NCBI GenBank assembly: GCA_016302545.1 | Contig: JAEDNK010000019.1 | Location: 1-18,316, forward strand | From: Bacillota bacterium | Lineage (GTDB): Bacteria; Bacillota; Clostridia; Peptostreptococcales; Anaerovoracaceae | Length of the DNA: 18,316 nt | Direction of reading: 5' to 3' | Shown here: positions 7,501 through 15,400 of the stretch, in pieces | How the letters are laid out: each line of letters begins with the position of its first letter | Numbering within the stretch: the first letter of the stretch is position 1 | Position numbers and translations under genes: made by a program | The notes under the pieces: generated by a model | Seen by the model: only the letters and a program-made list of their open reading frames with translations | What the model was told of the DNA's origin: nothing | Database searches by the model: none

Positions 7501-10500
7501 CAACCTCCGGTTTAAAGGAGTGGACACCTATCGGAGTATCAGGAAACAATAGTTTTAAAGGTACTTTTGACGGACAGGGTCATACCATCAGCGGGCTTTA
7601 TCTGGATAAAGCAAGTGATTATGTGGGTCTGTTTGGTTGCACATATATAGCATCCATTTCCAATGTAAGGGTTACAGATTCTTACCTTGCAGGAAAAGAT
7701 TACGTAGGCGGCGTAATCGGGCATGCGTTTGCCGGTTCGGTTACCAATTGCCATAATACAGGAAGGGTGAGCGGAGAAAATTGCGTAGGCGGCGTAATCG
7801 GACAAACTATTGCCTATGAAGAGGATGAAGAAATTGGAAGAATAACGGTTACCAATTGCCATAATACAGGAAGGGTGAGCGGAAAAAATTGCGTAGGCGG
7901 CGTAATCGGGAATGCATTTGTCGACACCACGGTTTCGAACTGTTATAACACAGGAAACGTAAGCGGAACCTATGACGTAGGCGGCGTTGCAGGAGATACT
8001 GCTGATGGTGTAACAGTCACAAACTGCTATTATCTGGCAGACAGTGAGACGGATTCCATTTCCGGTACCAGCTATAAGAATGAAGCTCAGTTTGCAGGCG
8101 GTGAGGTCTGCTATCTGTTAAACGGCAGCAGATCAGCAGGAACAGAGCAAAACCCCCTTGTCTGGTATCAGAGCCTTGGCGAAAACGGTGATGCATCTCC
8201 GGTTCTTGATAACACCCACGGAATCGTATACCGGTGCACAGGCTGTCCGGGCATAATATATTCCAACACGGAAAATGAATCTGCACAGCACAGCTTTAAA
8301 CCTGTTCCAGATGGCACAGCACATAAGTGCGAAAGATGTGGAGTCGAGGAAGCTCACTCTACCACAAACTTAGCATATTCCGCAAATGAGGATACAGATA
8401 AAATTACGGTATCTTGTGGTGAATGCGGCGAGGGCTTAGGCTATGTTCAATTAAACGCACCATCCGGGGATTTAAGCTATGATAACAGTGAGAAGGAAGC
8501 AACCGTAACCGATGCAGTAACCGGCATTGATTTTTCGTCTGCTGCCATTACCTATAGCACTGCGGATGGTTCTGCACCAAAGGCCGCAGGAACTTATACG
8601 GCAAGCATTACTCTTGGAGATGGTGAAGGTGCCCAAACGGTAAGCGTCACCTATACGATTGAGAAGGCAGCATCCGGCGTAAGCACAGCACCTTCGGCAA
8701 AGCCTGATCTGACTTACAGCGGAAGCGCACAAGAACTTGTTACTGCGGGAAGCGGCGTAACAGGCGGTACCTTGCTGTACAGCACCACCTCGAACGGAGC
8801 GTATTTGGATACCATCCCTAAGGGAACCGACGCAGGAGGATACAGTGTATGGTATAAGGTGGCAGGCGATGCAAACCACACAGACACCCAACCGGCTGTG
8901 ATTGAAGCAGTTATCACCAGGTTTGATATAACCGGCAGAGAACTGACAATCAGACTGGACAATACTCTGACATATACCGGAGCAGAGCAGACACAGACAG
9001 TATCAGAGGTGAGCTGTAACCAGCTGTCTGTGACCTATACCGTCAGCGATAATAAGGGAACTGCAGCCGGTGATTATGAGCTTACCGTGACAGGAACAGG
9101 AAACTTCACGGGAACAGCAAAACAAGCTTTCTCCATTGGAAAGAAGTCCGTCACCGGAATCAATCAGACGCTGCTTGTGAAACCGAAAACAAGCTCGGGG
9201 CAGACAATCGACTATGATCTGAGCAAGCTGATTCCTGATGGCGTGACCGGAACAACTGGCTATGCAGTTAGCACAGTAACAAATGGAGATGGAGTGTTAA
9301 GTAAGGCTCCGGGCAATGACGATATTAAAGACGGCATACTGACACTGAATGTTGCAGGCGGAGTAGCTAAAGACCTGACCGCCACGGTGAAGATTACCTT
9401 TACCAATGCAAATTATGAGATTTCAGAGGCAGCTTTGACCATTAAAACCATAGACAAGACATCGGTAACCCTTTCCGGAGTAACCTGCGGCAGCCGTGCA
9501 TATAACGGAAAAGCCTACGCATATACAGGTATACCGGTATGGAAGACAGCAGATGACACAGGGCAAACAGTAAAAGGGGAAACCACAGTAACATATTATG
9601 CAGCCGGGGAATCTTCCCCGCTTGTCGGTGCCCCCGCGAATGCAGGAAGCTACAGGGCAGAATTCGCTGTTATATCCGATGAATATACGGGAACAGCAAG
9701 CTACAGCTTTGATATCACCAAAGCAGTGGCCACAGTAGCTGCAAAGAATAAGAATATTTATGTGGGCGATGCGGTTCCTGATCTTAACAGCCCGAAGGAC
9801 GGAAAGGATTATACGGTCACAGGCTTATACGGAGAAGACAAACCGGATGGAACGGTCAGCATGTCATACGGACAGCAGCCGGACAACACGAAAACCGGAA
9901 CGTATGATATATTAATCGGAGGACTGACTGCTCCGGCAGGGGATAATTACACGCTCACCTTTACAAAGGGAACGCTGTCCATTAAAGCAAAATCCTCCGG
10001 CGGAGGAGGCGGCGGAGGCGGCCTTCCTGCAACGCCGAATGATCAGGTGACCCAGTCCGGCGATTCTACTACGGCAGATTTGTCCGGCAGCACCGTAAGC
10101 AAGGGCGGCGAGACTACCACTACAGTGGATCAGACCACGGCAGACAAGCTGGTAGACAAGGCTGTTTCCAACAATTCGGAAGAAGTAATCATCCATGCGG
10201 AGATGAAGAACTCCTCCGCAGCATCAAGTACCAAGTCAGCGGAAGTAACTCTTCCTGCAGAAACCCTTGGAGCTATAGCAGAAAAGACCGATGCAGACGT
10301 GGTAATCAAAACCGATGTAGCAGAGGTCAAGCTGGATAACAAGGCGGCAGAGGCTATTGCACAGCAGGCCAAGGCGGCGGCAGAAACTGCCGGCAGGGAT
10401 GAAACTGTAAGCATCAGTGCTGAAAAGGTAAAAGAAGGAGCGAAGGAAGTTCGTTTTGTGCTTAAGGTTGCAACTTCAGGCGGCAAGGTGATTTCAGGAT

Positions 10501-11024
10501 TCAACGGCGGCAGCGTAAGCGTTACCGTCAATGTGCCGATGTCCCTTTCCAGCAAGAAAATCGTATGTGTATACATAGACGGACAGGGTCATTATCATAA
10601 GGTGGAAGGCAAGCTCAACCCAGATGGAACCTTCACCTTCACTACAAGCCATTTCTCGACCTATTCAGTAATGGCACAAGAGGATGCGGATAAAGCTATC
10701 GAGGATCAGAAAGAAGCGATTAAGGCTATCAAGTTCAAGCTTAGCTCCCGGCTTGTAAAGACCAAGTCAGGCAAGAAGGCAGTGAAACTGATCTGGACCA
10801 ACCCTAGTGACATTGAGTTCGAGGGCGTTGCCGTTTATCGTTCCACTAAGAAAAATTCCGGCTACGGCAAGAAACCGTTTTTTATTTCAAACAGTGGAAA
10901 GTACACAAATACAGCGGTTAAATCCGGAAAGAAATACTATTACAAGGTACGCGCCTTCGTGACCATTGACGGTGAAAGGGTATACACCGACTACTCAAAC
11001 AAGGCATGGAGAACGGTAAAATAA
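4563..11024 (+). CDS. Giant secreted GLUG-repeat protein with Ig-like/MBG-like and FN3-like domains
   Basis: Secreted protein of 2153 residues, probably an adhesin or matrix protein; the function is not shown. It starts at GTG 4563, with GGAGG eight bases upstream. A signal peptide (KQKK, hydrophobic core, likely cleavage after AFA at 31) leads to four large modules beginning GVYQ(I/L) at residues 42, 307, 574 and 926. Each module opens with LYWFA, W(T)P(I/V)G and GTFDGQGHTI, followed by short GLUG-type repeats (VGG(V/I)(I/C)G). CxxC motifs lie between modules (295/298, 561/564, 912/915) and after the last (1256/1259, 1285/1288). From about 1300 to 1810 come Ig-like or MBG-like beta domains ending in strand plus EK or TK linkers, then a run of eight glycines near 1813. 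A domain ending TSHFSTYSVM and a C-terminal FN3-like domain (KKYYYKVRAF) complete it. No LPXTG motif, SLH domain or C-terminal membrane anchor is visible. It stands alone between its promoter and a terminator, divergent from the LytTR-PAS regulator. Confidence 0.88.
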   Translation: MGKQKKGLAILLTIAMVIGMMPGVGASQAFADTYTAPPTYNGVYQISTAEHLYWFAQHVNAGNTSANAVLTGDIDVDINMEEWTPIGTNDNNKYTGTFDGQGHTIRGLRVTGNADNVGLFGRISEAHIRNVGVAESSFQGNKYVGGICGYVRDSDGYSTIENCFSTAFVSGNSFVGGLCGYVYGCRIFNSYSAGTVTGDGPLVKKFCGVCDQSTVGNCYYLSESNDWGIGIDKKQIYFQNGDVAYRLSQGYQDGDSFRSGDIWGQNIGTDGLPVFYGKKVFYAPGNCHNHEQEYCSLCQGGPTQTDGVYQLYTAEHLYWFAGLVNGTISGLSQDTTANAVLCADITINQDVTDTSGLQAWTPVGTQEKPYTGTFDGQGHTISGLYVEGAAYGGLFGNTGGGAEISNVGVINSKISATEAAGGICGANGGTIHDCYSTGSISSSGIAGGLCGTNSGTVKDCYSTGSISGSAASGGIYGQTNGEGISNCYYLAATETDPSDGTAGKTQEQFGSGEVCYLLNGSLSEGDLTWGQAIGSNTAPLFGEKAVFYARSQYHNHAGGDCSLCAGYSPEQIDGVYQLYTADDLYWFAGLVNGTLSHITQNSEAKAVLKADIAVNEKVMENGSLVDTKGLREWTPIGVSGNNSFKGTFDGQGHTISGLYLDKASDCVGLFGYTYIASVSNVTVADSYLSGNDNVGGVIGVAAGGTITDCHNTESVFVSGTENVGGVIGLTGLNITVKKCDNVGNVSGTETSYNVGGVIGNAASGTVTDCHNEGRASGHGYVGGITGTVLDGAVVKNSYNRGSISGDIDIWVGAVAGAVSGGTVQNCYYLSDSETDSIDGTACKTAAQFRSGEVAWLLNDNRTPIVWGQNIGEDVYPLLNGQPVYATYPCLSFSNKAFASENKKHTYDEGGTCTECGVATKPAVIDGVYQISNEAQLYWFAGLVNGTLTDGSGSNASANAVLTSDITVNRGVLNKDGSLAATSGLKEWTPIGVSGNNSFKGTFDGQGHTISGLYLDKASDYVGLFGCTYIASISNVRVTDSYLAGKDYVGGVIGHAFAGSVTNCHNTGRVSGENCVGGVIGQTIAYEEDEEIGRITVTNCHNTGRVSGKNCVGGVIGNAFVDTTVSNCYNTGNVSGTYDVGGVAGDTADGVTVTNCYYLADSETDSISGTSYKNEAQFAGGEVCYLLNGSRSAGTEQNPLVWYQSLGENGDASPVLDNTHGIVYRCTGCPGIIYSNTENESAQHSFKPVPDGTAHKCERCGVEEAHSTTNLAYSANEDTDKITVSCGECGEGLGYVQLNAPSGDLSYDNSEKEATVTDAVTGIDFSSAAITYSTADGSAPKAAGTYTASITLGDGEGAQTVSVTYTIEKAASGVSTAPSAKPDLTYSGSAQELVTAGSGVTGGTLLYSTTSNGAYLDTIPKGTDAGGYSVWYKVAGDANHTDTQPAVIEAVITRFDITGRELTIRLDNTLTYTGAEQTQTVSEVSCNQLSVTYTVSDNKGTAAGDYELTVTGTGNFTGTAKQAFSIGKKSVTGINQTLLVKPKTSSGQTIDYDLSKLIPDGVTGTTGYAVSTVTNGDGVLSKAPGNDDIKDGILTLNVAGGVAKDLTATVKITFTNANYEISEAALTIKTIDKTSVTLSGVTCGSRAYNGKAYAYTGIPVWKTADDTGQTVKGETTVTYYAAGESSPLVGAPANAGSYRAEFAVISDEYTGTASYSFDITKAVATVAAKNKNIYVGDAVPDLNSPKDGKDYTVTGLYGEDKPDGTVSMSYGQQPDNTKTGTYDILIGGLTAPAGDNYTLTFTKGTLSIKAKSSGGGGGGGGLPATPNDQVTQSGDSTTADLSGSTVSKGGETTTTVDQTTADKLVDKAVSNNSEEVIIHAEMKNSSAASSTKSAEVTLPAETLGAIAEKTDADVVIKTDVAEVKLDNKAAEAIAQQAKAAAETAGRDETVSISAEKVKEGAKEVRFVLKVATSGGKVISGFNGGSVSVTVNVPMSLSSKKIVCVYIDGQGHYHKVEGKLNPDGTFTFTTSHFSTYSVMAQEDADKAIEDQKEAIKAIKFKLSSRLVKTKSGKKAVKLIWTNPSDIEFEGVAVYRSTKKNSGYGKKPFFISNSGKYTNTAVKSGKKYYYKVRAFVTIDGERVYTDYSNKAWRTVK
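5823..5978 (+). repeat. 78-bp tandem GLUG units, two copies
   Basis: Copies at 5823-5900 and 5901-5978 each encode 26 residues (GG-CG-N-GT-DCYSTGSIS). A 27-bp core is identical (5859-5885 and 5937-5963). This is the basic GLUG repeat length in this protein. Confidence 0.8.
6455..6628 (+). repeat. Near-identical long repeat, copy A (partner 7517-7690)
   Basis: About 150 bp from 6455 match the segment 1062 bp downstream with only about six differences, then the match fades by about 6628. It encodes the EWTPIGVSGNNSFKGTFDGQ block of module 3. Such identity between modules otherwise quite diverged suggests a recent duplication or gene conversion. Confidence 0.9.
7517..7690 (+). repeat. Near-identical long repeat, copy B (partner 6455-6628)
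   Basis: Second copy, in module 4, offset by exactly 1062 bp (354 codons), so unequal exchange between the copies would delete or add one module in frame. Confidence 0.9.
7738..7909 (+). repeat. 64-bp direct repeat, 108-bp period
   Basis: 7738-7801 and 7846-7909 match over 64 bp with a single mismatch (GAGAAAATTG against GAAAAAATTG). The period is 36 codons, in frame. It encodes the TVTNCHNTGRVSG block of module 4, separated by an acidic spacer (YEEDEEIGR). Confidence 0.92.
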
Positions 11025-11044
11025 ACAGAAACAGCAACAGCGAT

Positions 11045-11084
11045 AACAGGTAGCCGGCATTTCACCGGTTACCTGTTCATTTTT
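11045..11084 (+). terminator. Rho-independent terminator after the surface protein gene
   Basis: A 13-bp stem (11045-11057 with 11065-11077, one G-U pair), a 7-nt loop, then CA and five T at 11080-11084. Confidence 0.88.
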
Positions 11085-11243
11085 GCCCATTTTCTGCCAT
11101 GTAGTACATTGCCTCGCGGATCTCCCGGCAAGGATTGTTGTCGTCTGCTGCCAGGGGAGTCAGGTCGTCGCGTTTTATGAACAAGTTTATGCCCAAAGCG
11201 TCGGAAGGTGTAAGAAACTGATTTTTTCGTGTCCCAGAAGCAT
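11077..11243 (-). pseudogene. Decayed N-terminal fragment of a D-cysteine desulfhydrase / ACC deaminase-like gene
   Basis: On the minus strand an ATG at 11243, with AGAGAGG seven bases upstream, starts LGHEKISFLHLPT and stops after 19 codons (TAA ending at 11187). Continuing in another frame just before that stop, the sequence reads LGINLFIKRDDLTPLA, then diverges and stops at 11077. These two pieces match the start of PLP-dependent D-cysteine desulfhydrase/ACC deaminase proteins (E. coli DcyD has the same PTPLEYLP, then IFIKRDDVTPMA order). About ten residues between PT and LG are missing, with a frame change, and the GGNK motif carrying the PLP lysine is replaced. The rest of the roughly 330-residue protein is absent. 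The match is from memory of the family. The last 20 or so codons may have another origin. Confidence 0.62.
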
Positions 11244-11273
11244 TTTTTTACCTCTCTTTTTTAAAATTAGATG

Positions 11274-11302
11274 TTTTCATTTTAGCACATTAGTGTTAAA
11301 AT
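11274..11302 (+). promoter_or_regulatory. Promoter of the small protein-DUF554 operon
   Basis: TTTTCA at 11274-11279, a 17-bp spacer and TAAAAT at 11297-11302, with TGT directly before the -10. The 314-base stretch 11025-11338 thus holds the terminator, the minus-strand gene remnant and this promoter. Confidence 0.6.
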
Positions 11303-11338
11303 GGGGACATAGTAATGACCGAAAAGGAGGATGAAACT

Positions 11339-11626
11339 ATGGCATTCATGGATAAATTAGGCCAGATGGCAGGAAAGGCTGCCGAAATCGCAGGAGAAAC
11401 CATCGACTACGGCAAGACAAAGGGAAAGATTCTCATCGAAAAGGGCAAGGTAAAGGACGGCAAGGAAGAACTGGGCGGATATGTTTACAGCACACTTAAG
11501 AACGGCGGAGAGCTTGACCGGTCAAGACTTGATGAGCTTATAGCGGAAATCGATACGCATATGGCAGAAATCGCCAAGCTTGAGGCAGAAACTATCGATG
11601 AGGACAGGACAGGTGACCCTGAATAA
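11339..11626 (+). CDS. Small helical protein of unknown function
   Basis: A 95-residue, charged, soluble protein without signal peptide or cysteines. The N-terminal half (MAFMDKLGQMAGKAAEIAGE) is an amphipathic helix, and the C-terminal half (ELDRSRLDELIAEIDTHMAEIAKLEAE, residues about 58-84, broken here only by description) has heptad-like spacing suggesting a helical hairpin or coiled coil. Similar small proteins beginning MAF.DKL occur widely in Clostridia as hypotheticals, but no function is known to me. The start was placed at ATG 11339 because AGGAGG at 11325-11330 is eight bases upstream; an in-frame ATG at 11315 overlaps that site. Its stop TAA overlaps the ATG of the DUF554 gene by one base, so the two are translationally coupled. 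Confidence 0.8.
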   Translation: MAFMDKLGQMAGKAAEIAGETIDYGKTKGKILIEKGKVKDGKEELGGYVYSTLKNGGELDRSRLDELIAEIDTHMAEIAKLEAETIDEDRTGDPE

Positions 11627-12306
11627 TGATAGGCGTTATAGTTAACACACTCACCGTAGTTGCAGGCAGTGTAATCGGTCTGCTTGCCAAGAAACTCATT
11701 CCTGACGGCTGGTCGGATTTCATAATGAAGGGTATTGCCCTGTGCGTTATATACATAGGAATCGACGGAGCCATGTCCGGAGAAAACACACTCATAGCCA
11801 TAATATCCATGGCTGTGGGAGCTGTCATAGGACTTGCGTTGGATCTGGACAGGCATCTTAACAATTTCGCTGAAAAACTGGAAACCCGCTTTAAAAAGCC
11901 GGGGGAAAATGTTACTATAGCCGAAGGCTTTGTTACTGCAAGCCTGTTGTTTTGCGTGGGCGCCATGACCATCGTAGGATCTCTGCAGGCGGGACTTACG
12001 GGAAATAACGAGATGCTTTTTACAAAGGCTACTTTGGACGGCATTTCTGCTGTAATTTTCTCCGCTTCTCTGGGAATAGGTGTAATGCTGTCGGCCGCTT
12101 TCGTGCTGGTATTTCAGGGAGCCATCGTACTTTTGGCACAGGCTGTGGAGCCTTTCCTGAGTGACGCAGTAATAGCAGAGATGACCTGCGTAGGCTCACT
12201 GCTGATAGTTGCTATCGGGCTCAATATGCTGGGAGTCACCAAACTGAAGGTTATGAATTTCATGCCGGCGGTTTTCTTACCTGTAGTGTTGTGCCTTTTC
12301 ATGTAG
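11626..12306 (+). CDS. DUF554 family membrane protein (YqgA/YdfK type)
   Basis: Integral membrane protein of 226 residues, the usual length for DUF554. The opening MIGVIVNTLTVVAGSVIG is diagnostic of the family, whose members include E. coli YqgA and B. subtilis YdfK; no transport substrate or other activity is established. Hydrophobic segments are visible at about 2-21, 31-50, 54-73, 102-122, 138-176 (long enough for two), 183-203 and 211-226, with a basic and acidic cytosolic-type loop at 74-97. It is the second gene of an operon with the small helical protein, overlapping its stop codon as TAATG, and is followed by a terminator. Confidence 0.88.
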   Translation: MIGVIVNTLTVVAGSVIGLLAKKLIPDGWSDFIMKGIALCVIYIGIDGAMSGENTLIAIISMAVGAVIGLALDLDRHLNNFAEKLETRFKKPGENVTIAEGFVTASLLFCVGAMTIVGSLQAGLTGNNEMLFTKATLDGISAVIFSASLGIGVMLSAAFVLVFQGAIVLLAQAVEPFLSDAVIAEMTCVGSLLIVAIGLNMLGVTKLKVMNFMPAVFLPVVLCLFM

Positions 12307-12332
12307 CAGAAATAATTTTATGATTACAAGGG

Positions 12333-12366
12333 CCGCGGAAAACATTTCTGCGGTTTTGTATTTTTT
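12333..12366 (+). terminator. Rho-independent terminator after the DUF554 gene
   Basis: A 9-bp stem (12333-12341 with 12345-12353, one G-U pair) with a 3-nt loop is followed by TTTT, GTA and six T. It separates this operon from the large multidomain gene. Confidence 0.85.
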
Positions 12367-12382
12367 GCTGGGTCCCGGCTTC

Positions 12383-12411
12383 TTGCACAGGACAGGCAGC
12401 TGTGATAAAAT
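12383..12411 (+). promoter_or_regulatory. Promoter of the multidomain-dehydrogenase operon
   Basis: TTGCAC at 12383-12388, a 17-bp spacer, TAAAAT at 12406-12411 with TGA directly before it (extended -10). The leader would be about 24 nt, carrying AGGAGG at 12426-12431. A 10-bp sequence AGGACAGGCA occurs both in the promoter spacer (12389-12398) and at the ribosome binding site (12429-12438). Confidence 0.7.
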
Positions 12412-12441
12412 CGAAATATAATTGCAGGAGGACAGGCAAAG

Positions 12442-15400
12442 ATGAATAAAGCCGGAAGAGTATACAAAGAAATACATAAGGGAATGACGGAAAAGTGGTT
12501 TCTCAAACAGATGGGCATGTCTGAGGATCGGATGAAGGAGCTTCTGAAAAGAGCACATCTGAGAGCCCTGTCGGAAAAGATAGAGGAAAGCGCAGATGAC
12601 AGAGGCCGTTTCAGCGCCGTAAAAGTTACGGAATATGCGAAAGAACTGCTGAAACTCATATCCTGCGGCAAGGGCAGGGAAGCCTTGACGGAATCGACTT
12701 CCGCCTCACCTGAAGCCCTGCTGCAGTGCGCCTATAACTATGTGCTGGGAAATCTTTTTCCTGAGAAGCTTTCCCCTCTGGGAGCCTCATGCTCTGTGGA
12801 GGAAAGGGACGCCTCACGGGAAAGCCTGCTTCTGCTGCAGCTTTTGCAGGCGGTTTTCGACTGTGAGGAATACACCTCGGCTTTTGACCCTACGGTGGAT
12901 ATTCATTTTGTAGGTGCCGATGAAATCAAAAGCAAGGGCTGCAACAGGGAGTATCTCAGGCTGAGAGAAATCATTGCAAGGAATTATATATACGAGTTCA
13001 TGCGCCTTGGAACGGAGCTGACTGCTTTTAACACTTTGGGGCATATCGGCGGCGTTCACTATGTTGCCATGCACGCTGCAAGGCAGCTGGAGGCGCTTAA
13101 TGTTCCCGTAGATTTGGGACTGGTTTCGGGGGCGGCCTTCGGTCACGATATAGGTAAATACGGTTGCAAAAAGAGCGAGGAAAGAAGAATACCGTATCTC
13201 CACTACTATTATACGGATATCTGCTTTAACAGATTTAACATGCCTATGATAGGCCACATAGCAGCCAATCATTCCACTTGGGATTTGGAGCTTGAAAACC
13301 TTTCCGCAGAATCCCTCCTTCTCATCTACGCCGACTTCAGGGTGAAGAGCAGCAGAAATGAAGAAGGTGCGGAGGTAGTGCATTTTTATACGCTGGACGA
13401 TGCTTTTCAGGTGATTTTAGATAAGCTTGACAATGTGGATGAGGCCAAGGAGCACCGCTACCGCAGGGTTTACAACAAACTCAAGGATTTTGAGAACTAC
13501 ATGATAAATCTCGGCGTGGATACGGACCTGCCGGAGGTTCCGGTAAAGGAGCCGACGAAGAGAAGTCCTCTGCCTAAACGTGACCCGGCTTTGGAGACGG
13601 CAAGCCGGATTATCGGAGAATACAAGTTTGCAGCCATCGACCACAATATACGGCTCATGAACAAGTTCAACAGAGAAGAGGACTTCGGAAGCCTGCTGGA
13701 AACGGCTCGAAGCGAGAAGCAGTGGAAGAGCCTGCGGACATACGTTTCGATTTTAGGAGAGTATTCCACATACATGACGGAAAAGCAGAAGCTGATGACC
13801 CTCAGATTTCTCATGGAGCTTTTGCTGCACAAGGAAAGCGATATCCGCAATCAGGCAGGTGAAATCATCGGTCAGATTATCGCCCGATTTAACGAGGAAT
13901 ATAAAAAGGAGCTTCCCGAGGGGGTACACCTTCCGAGCAAGAAGGTGACAAATCTTTCCTTGTGGGAGGAAACCCTCCATAGTATTTTGATACCTGACCA
14001 CAAGCTGACTGAGCAGCACAGAAAGTGGGTGGAAAACAGTCTGAAATCCGTGGCGGTAGGTCTTATGGCGTCATGCCGACCAAATCAGAGAGAGCAGTAC
14101 ATCGACAGCCTCATAAGTTGGTACAGAAAAGAGGACCTTACGCAGCTGAGCAGAGAAGCTCTGCTTTTGACAGCTATGGCCATAGAGCCGCAGCTGTGCA
14201 GCCCTTCTCAGAAGGAAACAATACTGAAGTTTGCAGATGCGGCTGCGGAGGAAAGCAGCCCGGGCATCAGAATGGCGGCTCTGGGAGTCAAATACCATTT
14301 CGACAGCGGAGAGGATTATTACAGGGAGCTTAAGGAGTGTCTGGGACATTTTTCCGAAGGAGAGCTTTCTGAGGAGGCCCTTTCGGAAATGTATCTTGAC
14401 AACCTGAAAGCGGGCACCCCTTGGACCATAAAGGTGGCAAATATTCAGCTCATGCTCAGGGCACTGGAGGAAACGGGAAACGCAGGACAGGCTCTCCATG
14501 TGGCTACCCATCTGGGCAACCTGGTTAAGGTTAGTGAGACCATAATAGTACGTCAGGCGGCAGGACACGGGCTGATTTCAATAATAGACAGGATGCCTCT
14601 GGAGCAGAGGAACGAAATTGCCGTGGAGCTGGGAAAAGGACTGGAGATAGGCGACTACCAGTTTTCAAAATACATTCCCGATTATCTGGGAGTGATAATG
14701 CTGCATCTGCCGCCAAGAGAGCTTGATGAGCTTATTTTGGACCTGGAAAAGCACCTGGATACCTCCAACGGACAGGTGGCTGCCGCAGTGCTTAACACCT
14801 TTGGCGTTATGATAGAAAACTACCGTATTTACAGAGGCTTATTCGGCGGCGAGGAGACTGAGCAGGCCACGGAAAACAGAAAGTACAAGCTTGTTAATCT
14901 TATGGTGCGAGGCTTTGCCAACTATGACACCACCATAAGTCAGGAGGCCTTCTGGACCTTCGGTATGCACATTTTCGGCTCGGAAAATCTGGACCTCCGG
15001 GAAAAATACATAATTTACTGCCATTGCGGTAAGAAGCTTATGACCTTGTGGGAAAACATGGAGGAGACAGAAACGGGATTTTTCTACAATGCCGCCGTAC
15101 TCAATCATATCTATGGCTTTATCAGCCGATATGAGCTGGAGATAGGAGAATTTGACGTACCCCAACCTGCTTCGGTGGCTTTCTTTCCGGGCACTTTCGA
15201 CCCTTTCAGTCTGAGCCATAAGGCTATCGCAAGGGAAATCCGGGATATGGGCTGCGAGGTTTATCTGGCCCTTGACGAGTTCAGCTGGTCCAAGAAGACA
15301 CAGCCCAGGCTGCAGAGAAGAAAAATACTCAGTATGTCCGTTGCAGACGAGGAAAACATGTATATTTTCCCTGACGACATTCCTATAAACATTGCAAATC

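Noticed and set aside
5823..7909. CRISPR-like periodic repeats in the surface protein gene
   Set aside because: The repeats are in frame, encode GLUG blocks and have coding spacers of related sequence, not unique spacers.
11083..11334. 83-codon plus-strand open frame between the surface protein and the small protein genes
   Set aside because: It begins inside the terminator T run, has no ribosome binding site, and lies opposite the desulfhydrase-like remnant, which explains its codons better.
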